Positions 61,665-64,000 of a DNA stretch of 64,000 bases are shown in pieces; the stretch's first letter is position 1, and every line of letters starts with the position of its first letter. Source of the DNA: Paenibacillus borealis (lineage in GTDB: Bacteria > Bacillota > Bacilli > Paenibacillales > Paenibacillaceae); NCBI RefSeq assembly GCF_000758665.1, contig NZ_CP009285.1, positions 5,456,001-5,520,000 on the forward strand, in the 5' to 3' direction. Under the pieces are notes generated by a model that did not search any database, was not told the DNA's origin, and worked only from the letters and a program-made list of their open reading frames with translations. Made by a program: the position numbers and the translations under genes.

Positions 61665-62156
61665 TCAGGCCAGCTTTGTCTGCTGCTCGCGTTTCCGCTC
61701 ATCAGTGTACTCAATCGCTGCCGTATATCCGATGAATAATCCCCAGAGCAAAAAGAGGCAAAATTCACTGATTACAGAGTTCCAGGGCAGTCTGAAAGGC
61801 GGCTGCATCAGGAACTGCCAGGAACCGGCCAGGAACACGGCCGACCACCACAGTACACCGTAAATCATACCCGGCCAGGGTCCCTTCAGCCTGCGGAAAA
61901 TAAGCACATAGATCAGCGAAACGATCACCGAGAAGACGATAAAGGATAAATATCCGAGCAGATGCCCGGCAGGTGTCATCAAAAATTCATGCTTGAAAAA
62001 AGGCTCCGCCAAAAAACCCGGAATAACCTTGGTGAAATGCAGGACATACATCAGCCAGCGGGCCCCTCCCCAGATTAAACCGGCGAAAAAACCCAGTTCA
62101 ATGGCAAAATAAAACGGATTCGTATGGACTGACTTTTGCTTGTTAGAAGAACTCAT
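61665..62156 (-). CDS. yqhR: YqhR-family membrane protein
   Basis: 163 residues, four transmembrane helices (FAIELGFFAGLIWGGARWLM, GYLSFIVFSVIVSLIYVLIF, MIYGVLWWSAVFLAGSW, FCLFLLWGLFIGYTAAIEYT). Function unknown; conserved between yqhT and yqhQ in Bacillales. GAGAGG precedes ATG 62156. Confidence 0.85.
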   Translation of the reverse strand: MSSSNKQKSVHTNPFYFAIELGFFAGLIWGGARWLMYVLHFTKVIPGFLAEPFFKHEFLMTPAGHLLGYLSFIVFSVIVSLIYVLIFRRLKGPWPGMIYGVLWWSAVFLAGSWQFLMQPPFRLPWNSVISEFCLFLLWGLFIGYTAAIEYTDERKREQQTKLA

Positions 62157-62312
62157 AGAGCAGCCTCTCTTTCAGTATAGGGTTAATCCGGTTTCCACTC
62201 CGCTCTCTATAGACTAGTATGTACAGCAAACGGCAATCCAACTAGTAATGTGCTTAAAAATTAGTTACAATGTATTATATAAATCACATTAAAATACGGG
62301 AAGGTGAATTGG

Positions 62313-63317
62313 TTGTCCCAGGAAACTCCCAGTTACGGCGGCCAAGCCGTCATTGAAGGCGTCATGTTCGGCGGCAAGCATATCAACGTAACAGCCGTAA
62401 GAAGGAAGAATCAGGAAATCACATTTTTGGAGGTGCCGAAGAGCGATAAGAGCTGGGTCCTTAAACTGCGAAAGATTCCGCTGCTACGCGGCATTGTCAG
62501 TATTATAGATTCCAGCGCCAAAGGCTCGAAGCATCTGAATTATTCGGCGGAATCCTATGCCGAGGATGAGACAGAACCTGAAGAGCTTGCCAAGCAGAAA
62601 GAGAAAGATAAAGACAAGAAGAAGGATGAGGGCTGGAGCCTCGGTATGATTTTCGGCGTAGCTGTCATGGGTATTCTTTCTTTCCTTTTCGGCAAGATTA
62701 TTTTTACACTGGTGCCGGTGTTCGTAGAAGATTTTTTATTTAAGAATGCATTTGACAACTATATTCTGCACAACCTTGTTGAAGGTGCAATTAAGCTGAC
62801 TCTCCTGCTCGTTTATCTGTTTGCCATTTCACAGACACCGGTGATCAAACGGCTGTTCCAGTATCACGGTGCGGAGCATAAGGTAATCAGTGCTTTTGAA
62901 GCCGGCGAAGAACTGACTGTCGCAAATGTACAGAAATACAGCCGTCTGCATTACCGCTGCGGCAGCAGCTTCATGATGCTGACCATTATCCTCGGCGTTA
63001 TTATCTACTCCGTTGTCCCATGGGATAATCTTATGGAACGGGTACTGCAGCGGATTATTCTGCTGCCTGTAGTCATCGGCATCTCGTTTGAGGTTCTCAA
63101 GGGAACCAATGCGGTGAGAGATATTCCCGGGCTCAAGTATCTGGGATATCCGGGTCTGTGGCTGCAGCTGCTGACCACCAAAGAACCTAAGGACGATATG
63201 GTTGAGGTGTCCATCGCCTCGTTCAACCGGATGCGGGAGCTGGATGCCGCAATTGAAGCAAGAGGATATTCGGAGGCAAGTGTGTCAGGCGGCATTTTGG
63301 ATCCTGCGAAAGGATGA
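62313..63317 (+). CDS. yqhQ: YqhQ-family (DUF1385) membrane protein
   Basis: 334 residues. PSYGGQAVIEGVMFGGKHIN is the family hallmark, with KYSRLHYRCGSSFMMLTIIL and a Lys/Glu/Asp-rich cytoplasmic insert near 85-110. Several transmembrane helices follow. TTG 62313 matches GAAGGTG spacing and family starts; GTG 62304 is the alternative. It diverges from yqhR and precedes yqhP. Confidence 0.88.
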   Translation: MSQETPSYGGQAVIEGVMFGGKHINVTAVRRKNQEITFLEVPKSDKSWVLKLRKIPLLRGIVSIIDSSAKGSKHLNYSAESYAEDETEPEELAKQKEKDKDKKKDEGWSLGMIFGVAVMGILSFLFGKIIFTLVPVFVEDFLFKNAFDNYILHNLVEGAIKLTLLLVYLFAISQTPVIKRLFQYHGAEHKVISAFEAGEELTVANVQKYSRLHYRCGSSFMMLTIILGVIIYSVVPWDNLMERVLQRIILLPVVIGISFEVLKGTNAVRDIPGLKYLGYPGLWLQLLTTKEPKDDMVEVSIASFNRMRELDAAIEARGYSEASVSGGILDPAKG

Positions 63318-63324
63318 TTAGCCC

Positions 63325-63663
63325 ATGATCAGACATGCTTTGATTTTTTGGATTTCAATAGCTCTCGCAGCATTGGGTCTGGTAACACAATTTATGGCAC
63401 GCGGTCTTTCTGCTTTGTCCATTTTCATTCTTCCTGCACTGCTGCTGGCGCTGCTGTATTACGCCTACAAGGTGCTACCGGGAAGAGTGGCAGGCGGTTC
63501 CGGACGGTCACGCACCAAAGTTAAACCATCTGCCAAGACGATGTCCAAGGTTGCCGGTATCCGCAAAACCCAGGCTTCACCAGGGAAGCGTAAAACCTAT
63601 CCCTTCCAGGTGATTGAAGGCAGCAAGGGCAAAAACGACGATCAGCTTCCCAAATATCATTGA
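63325..63663 (+). CDS. yqhP: YqhP / SA1362-family membrane protein
   Basis: 112 residues with two N-terminal helices (LIFWISIALAALGLVTQFMA, ALSIFILPALLLALLYYAYK) and a long basic tail. Follows yqhQ by 7 nt, consistent with one operon. Function unknown. Confidence 0.75.
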   Translation: MIRHALIFWISIALAALGLVTQFMARGLSALSIFILPALLLALLYYAYKVLPGRVAGGSGRSRTKVKPSAKTMSKVAGIRKTQASPGKRKTYPFQVIEGSKGKNDDQLPKYH

Positions 63664-63696
63664 ACTCCCGGCCGGCCGGCTAAGAATTCAAGTAAC

Positions 63697-63745
63697 AAAA
63701 AGGCATCTCCACGTAGCCATTACGACGTGCGGGATGCCTTTTTGG
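63697..63745. terminator. Bidirectional terminator after yqhP
   Basis: AAAAAGGCATC (63697-63707) and GATGCCTTTTTG (63733-63744) between convergent genes. Confidence 0.85.
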
Positions 63746-63746
63746 G

Positions 63747-64000
63747 TTATAGTTTAGGGCCAGTAAGCTGATTAGGGTGAATATATGGGCGTGTACTATG
63801 AGGTGGCCGCCAATTTTTGAAGAAATCCGCTCCGGCAGCCAGTCCTGCAGCATAGATTGCATCACTCTGCTCCGGGGAGATATGAAATTGGGTGGTGGAA
63901 ATGCCCAGTGTGGGAATTTTGACGGTACGTACGAATTTATCTGTCTCAATATAACGTTCATCATGGGCCGAGAGCATCGTCCCTACCATAGCCTGAAGCA
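63747..64000 (-). CDS. yqhO: Patatin-like phospholipase, C-terminal part (YqhO-like)
   Basis: Open frame to the window edge on the minus strand; the visible part is the last 84 residues or so (MVGTMLSAHDERYIETDKFV, TVKIPTLGISTTQFHISPEQ, AAGLAAGADFFKNW). The order yqhQ-yqhP-yqhO and the IPTLGISTTQF element fit the C-terminal region of patatin-like YqhO proteins. The catalytic Ser and Asp would lie beyond the window. Start codon not in view. Confidence 0.65.
   Translation of the reverse strand, partial: LQAMVGTMLSAHDERYIETDKFVRTVKIPTLGISTTQFHISPEQSDAIYAAGLAAGADFFKNWRPPHSTRPYIHPNQLTGPKL

Overview
The window comes from an endospore-forming member of the Bacillota, most probably Paenibacillus or a close relative. 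It carries a full spoIIIA operon (AA to AH), spo0A, spoIVB, spoIIM, mciZ, sda and a CpdB-like nucleotidase anchored by three SLH domains. The gene order follows the Bacillus subtilis yqxK-nudF, bkd, spo0A-spoIVB-recN-ahrC-yqxC-dxs-ispA-xseBA-folD-nusB and accBC-spoIIIA-yqhV-efp-yqhT-yqhRQPO neighbourhoods. Coding sequence is moderately GC-rich except for AT-rich islands at about 5.5-6.5 kb and 26.5-28.8 kb.

Layout. (1) 1-9023: right end of an integrated element (prophage or ICE). A leftward early operon encodes RecT (cut by the window edge), a Rad50/SbcC-like ATPase and many small proteins. A divergent Cro/CI-like switch follows, then an HTH gene behind a LexA (SOS) box, a solitary LytTR-like protein, an unknown protein and a tyrosine integrase that abuts the chromosome beside spoIIM. 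(2) 9097-20143: spoIIM, an endonuclease-Q/PHP protein, nudF, divergent mciZ, an M20 peptidase, Prli42, lipB and the branched-chain 2-oxoacid dehydrogenase genes (E2, E1beta, E1alpha, E3), then DUF2627. (3) 20144-26414: a repeat-bearing intergenic stretch, a heterodimeric ABC exporter, thymidine kinase and a DinB-fold protein. (4) 26476-28190: a compact Agr-like peptide-signalling cassette with a kinase-less multi-TM protein, AgrB, a Cys-free AgrD and a stand-alone LytTR regulator. (5) 28453-34270: Sda, the SLH nucleotidase, an XRE regulator and two orphan proteins. (6) 34441-64000: the long leftward block of sporulation, isoprenoid, DNA-repair, folate, fatty-acid and envelope genes, with yitT and lysC set between yqhV and efp, ending in yqhR/yqhQ/yqhP and the 3' end of a patatin-like gene.

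How they work together. Several genes bear on the decision to sporulate and the mother-cell programme: Spo0A (phosphorelay output), Sda (kinase checkpoint), MciZ (FtsZ inhibitor), SpoIIM (engulfment), the SpoIIIA channel and SpoIVB (sigma-K signalling). LipB sits next to the lipoyl-dependent E2 it could help modify. The acc, dxs/ispA and nusB/folD clusters are housekeeping.

The points most worth attention are the kinase-less Agr-like cassette with a cysteine-free peptide, a family of intergenic repeats with pseudoknot-like complementarity placed directly before ribosome-binding sites, a second intergenic repeat family of about 200 bp built from TTGTA/TACAA hairpins, and the SOS-box HTH gene in the integrated element. 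All functional statements rest on reading the sequence and on family knowledge; no database search was run.
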